DNA of 47,139 bases. It comes from an uncultured Eubacterium sp. (lineage in GTDB: Bacteria > Bacillota > Clostridia > Lachnospirales > Lachnospiraceae). Where the stretch lies: NCBI GenBank assembly GCA_910589595.1, contig CAJUTM010000027.1, positions 1 through 47,139 on the forward strand, in the 5' to 3' direction. The position numbers were made by a program, and so were the translations under genes. Shown one piece after another: positions 1-8,731 of the stretch. Below the pieces are notes generated by a model. It did not search any database and was not told the DNA's origin. It worked only from the letters and a program-made list of their open reading frames with translations. Position 1 is the first letter of the stretch, and the number at the start of each line of letters is the position of its first letter.

Positions 1-263
1 GGGTAAAAGTCAGTAAAATCAAGTGTTTGCAACCTAATCAGCAGACACTAATTATATAAGATTCCTTATCATTTTTCGGGATATATGGATATTATGAGTT
101 CAGAAAAAGAGGGCAGACAGCGAGTTTTGCGAGGGGGCGGCGTAAGATTTCTGTAAACAAAAGAAATAATGTATTTTTCGCTGGGAGTGAATACCGGACA
201 AGATACCGCATGATACTCGCTTACCTGAAAATAACAAATGACTAGGCGTTTGTGGTGAAAAAA
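1..263. other. Left-edge region without a recognisable gene
   Basis: I see no convincing gene here. One plus-strand frame is open from the edge to a stop at about 57 and could be the last codons of a gene lying outside the window, but it is too short to judge. The rest is AT-rich and precedes the promoter of the carbamate kinase gene. Confidence 0.5.
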
Positions 264-275
264 GAAAGCGCTTTC
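264..275 (+). promoter_or_regulatory. Putative cre (CcpA) site upstream of carbamate kinase
   Basis: GAAAGCGCTTTC is a perfect 12-bp palindrome with the central CG and flanking A/T pattern of catabolite responsive elements bound by CcpA in Firmicutes. It ends one base before the -35 hexamer of the carbamate kinase promoter, so a bound regulator would touch RNA polymerase. The match is seen in the sequence; binding by CcpA is inferred. Confidence 0.55.
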
Positions 276-276
276 C

Positions 277-305
277 TTGAATTGCAGACAAATATCTGCT
301 ATACT
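277..305 (+). promoter_or_regulatory. Sigma-A promoter of carbamate kinase gene
   Basis: TTGAAT at 277-282 and TATACT at 300-305 are separated by exactly 17 bases. The spacer carries a small inverted repeat (GCAGA...TCTGC). Transcription would start near 312, giving a leader of about 30 nt before the ATG at 342. Confidence 0.75.
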
Positions 306-341
306 GTAGACATTTCATTGGGAACAGAGAGGGAGATTGGC

Positions 342-1268
342 ATGATTGAAAAAAGAATTGTAATAGCGCTCGGAAGAAATTCGTTTGCAGAGACATTTCC
401 AGCGCAAAAGAAGAATTGTAAAAAAGCGGCCGAAGCGATTGCCGACCTTGTCGAGCAGAAATATCAAATCGTAATTACCCACAGCAACGGCCCTCAGGTC
501 GGGATGATTCAGACTGCGATGACGGAATTTTCCCGTCTGGACGAACGATATACCGTAGCTCCCATGTCTCTTTGCAGCGCCATGAGTCAGGGATATATCG
601 GTTATGATTTACAAAATGCCATCCGCAGCGAATTATTAGACCGCGGTATATTCAAACCGGTTTCTACCGTTATCACACAAGTGCGCGTAGACCCGTTTGA
701 CAAAGCATTTCATCGCCCTACCAAAGTAATCGGACGGACGATGACGCGAAAAGAGGCGGACGCCGAAGAAGAAAAAGGAAACTTTGTTGTCGCCGAAGGA
801 GACGGTTACCGCCGAATTATCGCTTCCCCACGGCCGATTGATATTTATGAAATCGATGCCGTTACTGCGCTTTTGGATGCGGGCCAGATTGTAATTGCTG
901 CCGGAGGCGGCGGCATTCCGGTTATGGAACAAGGCACCACATTAAAGGGCGCCAGCGCCATTATTGAAAAAGACTACACAGCGGCCAAACTTGCCGATAT
1001 GGTTGATGCCTCCCATCTTCTCATTCTGACATCACAGGAACGACTTGTGACAAAAGATACGCAAGAAGCCATCGGCACCATTACCTTGAAAGAGGCCGAA
1101 CAACTCATTGACAACGGACACTTCGATGAAATTACAACGCTGCCTAAAATGGACGCCGGCATATCTTTTGTCTCTTCCGGAAAAGGAAGAACCGCCGTCA
1201 TTACAAAATTGGAATGCGCTTATCAGGGTATGAAAGAACGCATGGGTACCATTATAAAAGAGGGTTGA
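342..1268 (+). CDS. arcC: Carbamate kinase
   Basis: The 308-residue product has the length and amino-acid kinase fold motifs of carbamate kinase, which interconverts carbamoyl phosphate plus ADP with ATP plus carbamate in arginine, agmatine or purine fermentation. Visible motifs are THSNGPQVG near residue 48 and the glycine-rich GGGGIPV near 190. The usual N-terminal GGNA loop reads ALGRNSF, a variant in this otherwise well-conserved protein. An upstream in-frame start at 252 lacks a ribosome binding site and would lie before the promoter; the ATG at 342 follows AGAGGGAGAT. No arginine deiminase or ornithine carbamoyltransferase gene is adjacent, so the source of carbamoyl phosphate is not shown here. 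A cre-like site suggests catabolite control. Confidence 0.88.
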   Translation: MIEKRIVIALGRNSFAETFPAQKKNCKKAAEAIADLVEQKYQIVITHSNGPQVGMIQTAMTEFSRLDERYTVAPMSLCSAMSQGYIGYDLQNAIRSELLDRGIFKPVSTVITQVRVDPFDKAFHRPTKVIGRTMTRKEADAEEEKGNFVVAEGDGYRRIIASPRPIDIYEIDAVTALLDAGQIVIAAGGGGIPVMEQGTTLKGASAIIEKDYTAAKLADMVDASHLLILTSQERLVTKDTQEAIGTITLKEAEQLIDNGHFDEITTLPKMDAGISFVSSGKGRTAVITKLECAYQGMKERMGTIIKEG

Positions 1269-1283
1269 AAAACAACCCTCTTT
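1257..1283. terminator. Bidirectional terminator between convergent genes
   Basis: An 11-bp perfect stem (AAAGAGGGTTG / CAACCCTCTTT) with a five-base loop overlaps the stop codon of carbamate kinase. It lies between two convergent genes and has short T runs in either direction, so it probably serves both. Confidence 0.75.
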
Positions 1284-1320
1284 AAACTTATTCTTTATAA
1301 TCATTTTCCCAAAATCCGAT

Positions 1321-2736
1321 TTACTTTTTTGCCAGTTCCAATATTTCTGAATAAGAATACATTTCATCCGGCTGAAAGCAGGAAAGTAGTACCGCGTCCA
1401 ATTCATATTCTTTATTCAGCGGAGCCATCTGGCACAATTTCAACATTTCGTTTGCCATTGAAACAAAATTCCTTTTTGCAATTTTCATATTATATTTTTC
1501 TTCCATATTATCTATACTGTCAAGATACTGACACTGGGCAACATAATGGATTATCGGGAGCAGGTCTCCACGTCTGATATCAATACAGCGACGTTTCTGT
1601 TCTTCACTATATCTGGTCAGTTGATATAAGGCATCTTTGACAGAATGTAGTTCGTTAAAATGGCGGTTACATATTTTAGTAATATCGTTCACCCAATCCG
1701 GACAATTTGATTCAGCGTCCAGATTCATCAGTTCCCGACATGTCTGGTTTGATACAAATAATCTTTCCCATTGTAATGATACATTAAATAAATCTGACAA
1801 ACGCTTTGCCGACATTCCTTTTATATTGTTAAAAACCGTATTTCCCGCAAAAGGAAATACCTCTGCCAGCAATCTGGAATTTGCTTCCAACTGCGAATAT
1901 GCTATAGAAGATAACTCTAATATATTATCCCCCATATTCTGGGATACTTCCTTATACTCTGCATTATGGTAAGACCTGACAAATCGCTTAAGAATTTCTC
2001 TCGGTTCCAATCCGTGATATTTTCTTTCGCTTAACCATTTCTTAAAATTTGTTTCTGCCAACAAATCTTCCAGCTTCTTTTTCGCATCTTTGCGAATAAA
2101 TAAAAGAATTTCTTTCCTGCAATAGTGCAATATATTTGAAATTACATCCTGATAACCTTTAAAAAATTTCTGTTCTGATAACATCCATGACAAAAATACA
2201 TCTGATGGCTTGTCTATAATTTTCATAAATTCCTGTTCAAAAACTTCATCTGATATTTTATTATCTTCTTCCGACCTAAAATCAACCCCTTTTTCAAATT
2301 TCTTAATTAATTCAAGACAATATTCATATGTCATATAATTTTCAAGTCCATACATAAAGATAACTTCCCGATAATCGCGAATTTGGAATGCACTTTCTCC
2401 CAGACCAATCATAAGATACTCTCTTGCCTTTTGCCTGCCTGTCCGCAACTTCAGACAAATGGAAAGTACCTGTTCTCTCCGCGGCCTGCTAAATCCGCCT
2501 ATCCCAAACCATTTTCGCATAGTCGGAAGAGAAGCAAACATAAAATGGCCGGTTTTCTTTCGAAAATCTAAAAAGGCATTTCGCCTCTGTCCATCCAATT
2601 CCTGTTTGGTTTGAAAGGAAAATCCTAACTCTCTTACTATAAATACATCAAAATCTAAAAATATGTAATCTGCATGACATTTTTTCCAATTTTCAATAAA
2701 ATGGGAATCTTCTCCTCTGTTTTGCCATATTTCCAT
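1321..2736 (-). CDS. Unknown AT-rich protein with HTH-like N-terminal region
   Basis: I do not recognise a named family for this 471-residue protein. Residues about 65-150 follow a pattern I associate with hypothetical clostridial proteins that open with a degenerate XRE-type helix-turn-helix: SRPRREQVLSICLKL, then a loop, then ESAFQIRDYREVIFMYGLEN. The remainder is charged and helical, with no signal peptide, membrane segment or catalytic motif that I can see. The start follows a GAGGAAG ribosome binding site. Base composition is clearly more AT-rich than carbamate kinase or the ABC operon, suggesting a separate origin. It stands alone between the lipoprotein gene and a shared terminator. 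A DNA- or protein-binding regulator is possible but unproven. Confidence 0.6.
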   Translation of the reverse strand: MEIWQNRGEDSHFIENWKKCHADYIFLDFDVFIVRELGFSFQTKQELDGQRRNAFLDFRKKTGHFMFASLPTMRKWFGIGGFSRPRREQVLSICLKLRTGRQKAREYLMIGLGESAFQIRDYREVIFMYGLENYMTYEYCLELIKKFEKGVDFRSEEDNKISDEVFEQEFMKIIDKPSDVFLSWMLSEQKFFKGYQDVISNILHYCRKEILLFIRKDAKKKLEDLLAETNFKKWLSERKYHGLEPREILKRFVRSYHNAEYKEVSQNMGDNILELSSIAYSQLEANSRLLAEVFPFAGNTVFNNIKGMSAKRLSDLFNVSLQWERLFVSNQTCRELMNLDAESNCPDWVNDITKICNRHFNELHSVKDALYQLTRYSEEQKRRCIDIRRGDLLPIIHYVAQCQYLDSIDNMEEKYNMKIAKRNFVSMANEMLKLCQMAPLNKEYELDAVLLSCFQPDEMYSYSEILELAKK

Positions 2737-2895
2737 ATACTTCCTCTTTTCGGATTCGTAATATGAAATATTTTACAAAAGAGAATATCTAATTTAATTT
2801 CCATTTTTTTCATTTTTATAAAAACGTAATGCCGATTATTTTGTTTCTTTTCAATTTTTCACTGCTTTTAAATTGAGTTCACAACCCTCTCTTTC

Positions 2896-4833
2896 TTATA
2901 CAAGCAAATAGTACAAATACTCCGGATCATTTTCCGATAGCATTTTACCGCTTTTTGCCGCTAAATCGTAGCAGTGTATGCGTTCGGTTTCATCAATTTC
3001 TTCCTCATCTTCGTCCAATTTTACTCTGCGGATAAAAAATTTTCCTTCTATAATTCCGCAAAATGAAACAAGTTCTGTTTTTTCTTCTTTCATCTGCTCT
3101 GTCAGTTCTTTCTCAAAACGGATTTTTTTATCCTCCAAATCATAGCTGACAACTACATTTGAAACCAGATAGAGACGGCTGCCGCTTATAGCCCAGTCCG
3201 ACCAGCTAAAGTCTGCTTTTTGCACGCCATTTTCTTTTAGTACTTTATTTAAATCACCCTCTGTAAATAAACGTTTCTTTTTTCCCTCTGAACTATAAGA
3301 ACAAAATTCTGCTTCGCTATTCTCTTTTGTAATATCCTCTCTTTCGTATATAATCTGCTTTCTTTTATCGTCACAAATATAGCCATAAGTATAAAAATTC
3401 TCTTCAATACGGATAACCTTATTCCCGCCAAGCTTATAACAGGAAAATCCATATTTATCATCTTTCTTACCGAATGGCTTTGTATTAAAAACAAAACAAT
3501 TTCCCATGTAGTTGTCTGACATGGCAGAGTTTTCAAAATAATGATTCGCTGGCGGATCGTTTTGCAGCTCTATATAATCGCCTTTCTTTCTGTCAAAAAC
3601 ATAAAAAATGTGACAATCCGATACGAATACAAAAAAATCAGAATTTGCATAAAAATCATCTCCCTGTATCGCTTCTCCTCTCGGAAGTTTTGTCAATTTC
3701 CTTTTTTGATTGACATCCGGATAGTCATTGCCATCCAAAGGTACAATCGGTACCGAATAAATTTCACTTGTTTCGTTGTCTCGTTGATACTGCAAAATAA
3801 GTTCTTCATTGCTGGCAAACAGGAGCGTTGCTCCTTTCGTATAAATGGTTCTGACGTAAGTACCATCCAATCCCCGCTCCTCTATCAGGCCGGCCCCTTT
3901 ACTAAGATACATATTTCTGTCATTACAACAGCTATACTTACGATTTGCGTCTGTTATTTCCTTATCCATTTTATACGTTTTATGTCGAAGCAGCTCTTTG
4001 ATGTGATTTTCCACCTGTAGTTTACCGCTGCCTTCCGTATAAGAAAGCACGTGGGAATTACCCGCATACCTCACCTCGATATACAGTCTGTCACCGGCCG
4101 CTTTCAGTTCCCGTATAAGGTCACAGCCGGCTGTCGGAAGTTCCGGAAGAAGATTTTCGATTTGCTCCCCTTTCAGCAATTTTCTGTTTTCTTTTTTCTC
4201 ACAATCATATAGCCACACATCATATCGGCCACCCTCACTCTGCTGTGACAGACCGGTATAATAGAAACAGCCTTTCCCTTTCGTCACTATCATATCTTCC
4301 AAGCCGCATTCGGTTACCAAATCCATGCGCCCCGTACCTACCTTGTGACAATAGACACCCCGTTCACGATGGTTGACATATCGGGAGCACAAAATATAGT
4401 CTCCTGTCTGGTAAAAACTACTTCGATTATCTGAATAATAATCGTACTTTTCCTTTACTGCCAATATTTCTACATACTCTCCTCCTGACGATAACAGGGC
4501 AAGCTTTCCGAATCTTACTTTTGCTGTTACAACTCCATCATCCGACTTCTGCAAAAGCAGATTCTCTTTATCCAAATCCGTATACTCCATTTCATAAGTA
4601 AAATGGCTGTTAGCCCAGACATCTTCCCCCTCGTTGTCCGGCAGTATTTCATCTGTTGTAACAGTATTCGCAGATGTTTTCACCGCCCTCTTCTCTACTC
4701 TCACAGAGGCGCATCCAGAAAACAGACAGAATACTAAAAACAAACACACCGTACGAGGGACATACTTTCTCAAAGCATGTCCCTCTGCACTCCTAGCTTT
4801 TATATTCAAAATGCTGGTAATCTTTACTTTCAT
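2896..4833 (-). CDS. Large secreted lipoprotein of unknown function
   Basis: The 645-residue product starts with a basic stretch, a hydrophobic segment and a lipobox (LFSGC, cysteine near residue 40), so it should be lipid-anchored outside the membrane. The start chosen (ATG at 4833) follows GGGGAGGGG; an earlier ATG at 4860 lacks a good site. The mature part is a long series of short beta-strand-like segments with recurring aromatic and Gly/Asp turns (KKGDYIEL, RKLLKGEQ), suggesting a beta-propeller-like fold, but I cannot name a family. Its first 41 bases overlap the end of the upstream M15 peptidase gene in another frame, so the two are translated from one transcript and may act together at the cell wall. 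Confidence 0.65.
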   Translation of the reverse strand: MKVKITSILNIKARSAEGHALRKYVPRTVCLFLVFCLFSGCASVRVEKRAVKTSANTVTTDEILPDNEGEDVWANSHFTYEMEYTDLDKENLLLQKSDDGVVTAKVRFGKLALLSSGGEYVEILAVKEKYDYYSDNRSSFYQTGDYILCSRYVNHRERGVYCHKVGTGRMDLVTECGLEDMIVTKGKGCFYYTGLSQQSEGGRYDVWLYDCEKKENRKLLKGEQIENLLPELPTAGCDLIRELKAAGDRLYIEVRYAGNSHVLSYTEGSGKLQVENHIKELLRHKTYKMDKEITDANRKYSCCNDRNMYLSKGAGLIEERGLDGTYVRTIYTKGATLLFASNEELILQYQRDNETSEIYSVPIVPLDGNDYPDVNQKRKLTKLPRGEAIQGDDFYANSDFFVFVSDCHIFYVFDRKKGDYIELQNDPPANHYFENSAMSDNYMGNCFVFNTKPFGKKDDKYGFSCYKLGGNKVIRIEENFYTYGYICDDKRKQIIYEREDITKENSEAEFCSYSSEGKKKRLFTEGDLNKVLKENGVQKADFSWSDWAISGSRLYLVSNVVVSYDLEDKKIRFEKELTEQMKEEKTELVSFCGIIEGKFFIRRVKLDEDEEEIDETERIHCYDLAAKSGKMLSENDPEYLYYLLV

Positions 4834-6019
4834 TCCAATCCCCTCCCCATGAAAAACCATTTCTCCTAAATATTTTATACGCTATATCATTTTTTTGCAG
4901 CATCTTGTCTGCATGCTCGCCGCGGCAAAGCTTTGGATTGCGCTCCAGATATTCCGTGGCATTGGCCGGATAATATCCGTCTTCCCGCACGTAAGGATTG
5001 ATTCTCGGATTGATGTCAATAGCCAGTCCCAGCGCATGCTTGGATAACTGCGTGCTTCCCTCAATCACGCGATAGTTAAAGGCAGAAGAATTGTTTGCCT
5101 CCATCGAGAGTTCATCATCGCCCTCGAAATCATCAACTAAACGCACGCTCTCAATCGGATACTCCCATTTATACAGTTGATAAAACGCACGCATGACCGG
5201 ATAGGCAATACGCTGATTCACAATTAACTCTCCCTCCTGAATCTGTCCCTGAAAATCATAATGAATAATGCGCACATAACGCAGTTCATCCAGAGAAATA
5301 TCCGGATTCTCCCGAAAAGAGACACCCACTATCTTCTCTTTTATAAATTCCGGCAAAACCGCGCTGTTAAATCCCTCTTTATAGACTTTGTAAGTTCCCA
5401 CATAACGTCTCGTCTGCAAAAGCTGATAAAGATATAGCAGGGTAAAGACAAAAACAGCGACCTGATAAATCCGGCAGATGGATACAATGCCCACAAAAGT
5501 TAAAAGGAAAATAAAAATGCGGGAAAATACCGTCACCCACCAGCAAAACTGCATTCTGCGGTTTGTTGATACATTCGCCATATCATCCGAGACGGCGACC
5601 GTCATATAGATTACTTTGTATTCCATCCAAATCTCAAAGACCGCGGCAAAGAAAAACAGCGCCAGCGTCACAATAATGCGGGCCCCGCCGTTAAGGAAAA
5701 ACGGCATAACGCGCAGAAAAACAGACAGACTGCCGCTTATCAATGCCAGCACGATACACTTAACAAAACTTTTATTATGTTTTATGAGTAAAATTGCGCC
5801 GGTTATTATAAGAATGCACCCCAGAACATCCGGTAAAATATCCATCTGCAATTGACCGCCCAATATATTCTGCATTACATATTCCTGTATTTTCGGATGT
5901 ATCGCAAATCCTCCAACCGGCCCTTTCGGGGCAATATAGTCCGGATATGCCACTCCCGAAGCAAAGAATACATCTACTCCCGTAAAGAGCAGTCCGATTG
6001 TAATTAATAAAATTGCCAT
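4793..6019 (-). CDS. Polytopic membrane protein fused to M15-family peptidase
   Basis: The N-terminal half (about residues 1-200 of 408) contains several hydrophobic helices. The C-terminal part is a VanY/M15-type metallopeptidase: SKHALGLAID supplies the zinc-binding His328 and Asp335, and GGDW...YQHFE supplies His403. Such enzymes cleave D-Ala or L-Ala-D-Glu bonds in peptidoglycan peptides. The upstream motif MEANNSSAFNYR is also typical of this peptidase group. The start at 6019 follows ACAGGAGGG; an ATG at 6040 has no site. It lies 24 nt after the small Cys protein gene and overlaps the lipoprotein gene downstream. A peptidase attached to a multi-pass membrane domain, rather than to a signal peptide or phage lysin, is unusual. 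Peptidase call is firm; exact bond is unknown. Confidence 0.8.
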   Translation of the reverse strand: MAILLITIGLLFTGVDVFFASGVAYPDYIAPKGPVGGFAIHPKIQEYVMQNILGGQLQMDILPDVLGCILIITGAILLIKHNKSFVKCIVLALISGSLSVFLRVMPFFLNGGARIIVTLALFFFAAVFEIWMEYKVIYMTVAVSDDMANVSTNRRMQFCWWVTVFSRIFIFLLTFVGIVSICRIYQVAVFVFTLLYLYQLLQTRRYVGTYKVYKEGFNSAVLPEFIKEKIVGVSFRENPDISLDELRYVRIIHYDFQGQIQEGELIVNQRIAYPVMRAFYQLYKWEYPIESVRLVDDFEGDDELSMEANNSSAFNYRVIEGSTQLSKHALGLAIDINPRINPYVREDGYYPANATEYLERNPKLCRGEHADKMLQKNDIAYKIFRRNGFSWGGDWNESKDYQHFEYKS

Positions 6020-6043
6020 TCTCTTCCCTCCTGTATCCATATG

Positions 6044-6217
6044 CTAATTTTGTTTTCTTACAATTTTGTATTCATCATCTGTCTGATAGTATGGACACGA
6101 ATCGTACGATGAGCTCATAAACCGCGCCATTTCATCTTCATCTAAATTTACTTCGCATTCTGCATAGCCATCTTCATCATATACATAAAAAGCACAAAAC
6201 TCACAGTTGGTTATCAT
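6044..6217 (-). CDS. Small four-cysteine protein (DUF6472-like)
   Basis: The 57-residue acidic protein begins MITNCEFCAFYVYDEDG and has cysteines at 5, 8, 20 and 41, a spacing that could bind one metal ion. The pattern matches my recollection of the DUF6472 family of short clostridial proteins; function is unknown. The ATG at 6217 is preceded by GGGAGGGA; a longer reading from 6307 would run through the terminator hairpin and is rejected. It is the first gene of the small protein, M15 peptidase, lipoprotein series. I see no strong promoter between the upstream terminator and this gene, so expression may depend on read-through. Confidence 0.7.
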   Translation of the reverse strand: MITNCEFCAFYVYDEDGYAECEVNLDEDEMARFMSSSYDSCPYYQTDDEYKIVRKQN

Positions 6218-6264
6218 ACATACTTCCCTCCCGTTAGCGTTCGCCCCTATCGGGCCAACGAAAG

Positions 6265-6304
6265 AAAAATGACAGGGAGGGCGACCACCCTCTTTGTCAT
6301 TTTT
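6265..6304 (-). terminator. Strong intrinsic terminator
   Basis: A 17-bp stem (6265-6281 with 6288-6304, two G-U pairs) encloses a six-base loop and ends in TTTTTC on the minus strand. It directly follows the gene at 6326-7957. Because its arms end in A and T runs it could also work in the other direction. Confidence 0.88.
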
Positions 6305-6325
6305 CAATCACTATTACGTTACCAA

Positions 6326-7957
6326 TCAGGATACGGAATCAAGAACATCGTCCGACGCCTCGCCATAATCTTCCCCGCCGCCGATACCGTCTCCGGTATC
6401 AGAATCCGCGTCCTCTCCTGCTCCCGTATCGTAATCCTCTCCCGTTCCGATATCAGGGGGCTCCTGCGCACCAAAATTACCCAACGCCGAATCACCGTTC
6501 CCCGCACCGGAATTCATTAATTCATTCAAATTGATTCCCCATTTTGACAGCATATCCATCGCGGATAACATTAATTCCTGACTATATTTTTGAGAAAATG
6601 TCTGAATCAACTGCTGATTAATTGGAATCTCTTTCCCTTTCGGCGCCGTTATCTCACCATCCAATACGCCCTGTGTGAGTTCAACCGAACAGGTAAGTTC
6701 CTGACTTCCGGCAGGCGAATTCGTCTTCGTTTTCATCTCGTCCAACTGATAAGTAACACATTTTCCCTTGTCAAGGTTTTTTATACTTCCTTTTGCCGAT
6801 ACTTCGGCTTCTGTATCCGTACTCTTGCTGCTTCCTTTTATCGTCACCGCTTTCGTTGATTTATCAAGAGTTATCGTCGACTGGCAATCCATCAACGCCT
6901 CGCCGTCCGTATCTGTTACTTTATAAGAAATACTGTCTTCACAGCGTTCGTCTTCCGTACTGTTTCGTTTCATTTCCAGTTTTCCGAGATTCTTCCCGTT
7001 TTCTTTCACTACCATGGCAGCACTCATCGAAGACTGGTTTTTATTTTCCGCAAACGTCACATCAAAAGCTATCTCCGTTCCGGAATCACCTTTGATATCA
7101 GCCTTTAAGCCCGTGAGTTTCCCGCGCTCGCCATATACGTCAAACGTAAAATCGGCCGTACTTTTTGTTAATTCAGGAACAACCTGTTTCAAAGCCGAGG
7201 CAATGCTGCCTTTCTCTGCTCCCAAAGCGCTTTCTATCGCCTCCACACCCGCTTTCTGCTCTTCCACATAATTGCGCAGACTGTTAATTACGTCGTTCGT
7301 GACATTCTTTGGAATTGTCAGACGGTATCCGTTATCCACTTTTTCACAAACCGTGCCATCGTAAACCTCTTCGCCCTGCTCTTGCAAATGTTCACTAAAA
7401 CTGTCTTTGAGTTCAGAAACCTGTTTGAGAGCATCCTGCACTTTCTGTATCTGTTCCTGCCCTGAATCTTTGTCGGCCGTCAAAGTAAATACCTTATCTT
7501 TCAAAAGCTCCGGTACGGCAACAGCCAGTTTTTTATCCGGCAGGGAAGCGTATGCCTGCAGATTAATATTGCTGCCGTTAGTTCCGGCTCCGAAATTGAA
7601 GCGTCCTTTTTGATTTTCCATATCAAACTGCAGACCTAAACCAATTTCCATTTTGTCAATCACAGACATAATCCCGTTACTCGTTTCCGGTAATCCGCTC
7701 ATCTTCAGATTGGAATATTTCACGTCAAGATTCATCCCGTGTTCCAACATTCCTTTTGTCATTTCCGTGCTGCCAATATACTCTCCGGATGAAGTATACA
7801 TCATTTTCTCAGGCGCCTGCTTCAATAAATCAAAAGCTTTCGCCTTATCGGATGAAAATACACCAAACGCAAACATAACTCCTGCTGATGTACCAATTAG
7901 AACTACAGCGATTGCAACGATAAGCACAATCACTTTCACATTTTTCTTTTTTTCCAT
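6326..7957 (-). CDS. Membrane-anchored extracytoplasmic protein, acidic Gly/Asp tail
   Basis: The 543-residue protein has a short basic N terminus and one hydrophobic helix (about residues 9-32) that lacks a clear cleavage site, so it is likely an anchored, outward-facing protein. The central part is a regular Lys/Glu/Thr-rich sequence with repeated beta-strand-like segments. The last 40 residues form a tail dominated by Asp, Gly and Glu. I do not recognise a characterised family; similar anchored proteins are common in Lachnospiraceae. The start follows CGGAGGACAAG with five bases of spacing. It has its own promoter at 8021-8049 and its own terminator, so it appears to be a single-gene unit. 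Confidence 0.65.
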   Translation of the reverse strand: MEKKKNVKVIVLIVAIAVVLIGTSAGVMFAFGVFSSDKAKAFDLLKQAPEKMMYTSSGEYIGSTEMTKGMLEHGMNLDVKYSNLKMSGLPETSNGIMSVIDKMEIGLGLQFDMENQKGRFNFGAGTNGSNINLQAYASLPDKKLAVAVPELLKDKVFTLTADKDSGQEQIQKVQDALKQVSELKDSFSEHLQEQGEEVYDGTVCEKVDNGYRLTIPKNVTNDVINSLRNYVEEQKAGVEAIESALGAEKGSIASALKQVVPELTKSTADFTFDVYGERGKLTGLKADIKGDSGTEIAFDVTFAENKNQSSMSAAMVVKENGKNLGKLEMKRNSTEDERCEDSISYKVTDTDGEALMDCQSTITLDKSTKAVTIKGSSKSTDTEAEVSAKGSIKNLDKGKCVTYQLDEMKTKTNSPAGSQELTCSVELTQGVLDGEITAPKGKEIPINQQLIQTFSQKYSQELMLSAMDMLSKWGINLNELMNSGAGNGDSALGNFGAQEPPDIGTGEDYDTGAGEDADSDTGDGIGGGEDYGEASDDVLDSVS

Positions 7958-8020
7958 CTTGTCCTCCGTTTCCTTTCATCACAAAGATTCTTTTTATACA
8001 ATTAATATGCATATAAAATC

Positions 8021-8049
8021 ATAATATCATATCATTTCAGATTTGTAAA
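8021..8049 (-). promoter_or_regulatory. Promoter of the anchored acidic-tail protein
   Basis: On the minus strand TTTACA (8044-8049) and TATTAT (8021-8026) are 17 bases apart, 64 bases upstream of the start codon. The -35 lies just beyond the stop codon of the PAP2 gene, indicating independent expression. Confidence 0.7.
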
Positions 8050-8078
8050 AACTTTTTTCCATGCCTTATCATGCGAAG

Positions 8079-8642
8079 CTATTCTTTACTATGCTCACTT
8101 TTTCCTGATTTCCTCTTTTCCCAAAGCTGATATCCTCTCTTTGTCACAAAGTAAGCTGACACACCAAGAAGAATACCAATCAGCAAACCTGCCAGTATAT
8201 CGGTCGGGTAGTGTACATAAAAATACAGTCTGGTCGACGCCATAACGGCGGCGGCGGCAAGCGCCAGCGCTCCCAACCGGCGTCTCCACATCCATATACC
8301 CATTGCTGCCGCAAACGAAGACATTGCGTGTCCGGAAGGAAATGAAAAATCGGTCGGATTCGCAATCAGTAACAGAATATCCGGATTTTGCCAGCACGGG
8401 CGCATTCTTGCCACCAGAGGTTTCAGCGTCAGATTTCCAATAAGAAGAGAAAATAGCAACGCCACAATCACGGTCACTCCTATCATTCTCGTCTTCTTTT
8501 TCAGCAGCAGAAGAAGAGCAATCAAAATCCAGATGATTCCTCCCTCTCCCAATATTGTAATCCACCGGAAAATAGTTGTCAGTATGTCGTTTTGTATCGA
8601 CAGAAACCATTCCAGAATTATATTATCAAACCAAGCAATCAA
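8079..8642 (-). CDS. PAP2-family membrane phosphatase
   Basis: The 187-residue protein has about five hydrophobic helices and all three PAP2 active-site motifs: KPLVARMRP (74-82), PSGH (102-105) and STRLYFYVHYPTD (136-148, with Arg138, His144 and Asp148). Members of this size (BcrC/PgpB-like) remove phosphate from undecaprenyl pyrophosphate or related lipids on the outer face of the membrane, recycling the wall carrier. The start appears to be TTG, preceded by AGAGGAATAGG; no in-frame ATG is suitably placed. It follows the GHL10-type gene after an 89-base gap that contains a perfect hairpin. Substrate cannot be decided from sequence. Confidence 0.85.
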   Translation of the reverse strand: MIAWFDNIILEWFLSIQNDILTTIFRWITILGEGGIIWILIALLLLLKKKTRMIGVTVIVALLFSLLIGNLTLKPLVARMRPCWQNPDILLLIANPTDFSFPSGHAMSSFAAAMGIWMWRRRLGALALAAAAVMASTRLYFYVHYPTDILAGLLIGILLGVSAYFVTKRGYQLWEKRKSGKSEHSKE

Positions 8643-8697
8643 AAACCTATTCCTCTATTTCTTTCATCTGTTTTGAGAATTCTTTTTTCACATCACT

Positions 8698-8720
8698 GAA
8701 GTTTGCCAGAGGCAAACTTC
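8698..8720. repeat. Perfect 10-bp hairpin without U-tract
   Basis: GAAGTTTGCC and GGCAAACTTC pair perfectly around a three-base loop, between the GHL10-type and PAP2 genes. Neither strand has a T run after it, so it is not a standard terminator; an RNA-processing or stability element is more likely. Confidence 0.7.
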
Positions 8721-8731
8721 CAATGGCGAGA

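Noticed and set aside
8646..8690. Short minus-strand reading frame ending in KEFSKQMKEIEE before the PAP2 gene
   Set aside because: No ribosome binding site, too short to judge, and the region is better explained as leader of the PAP2 gene.
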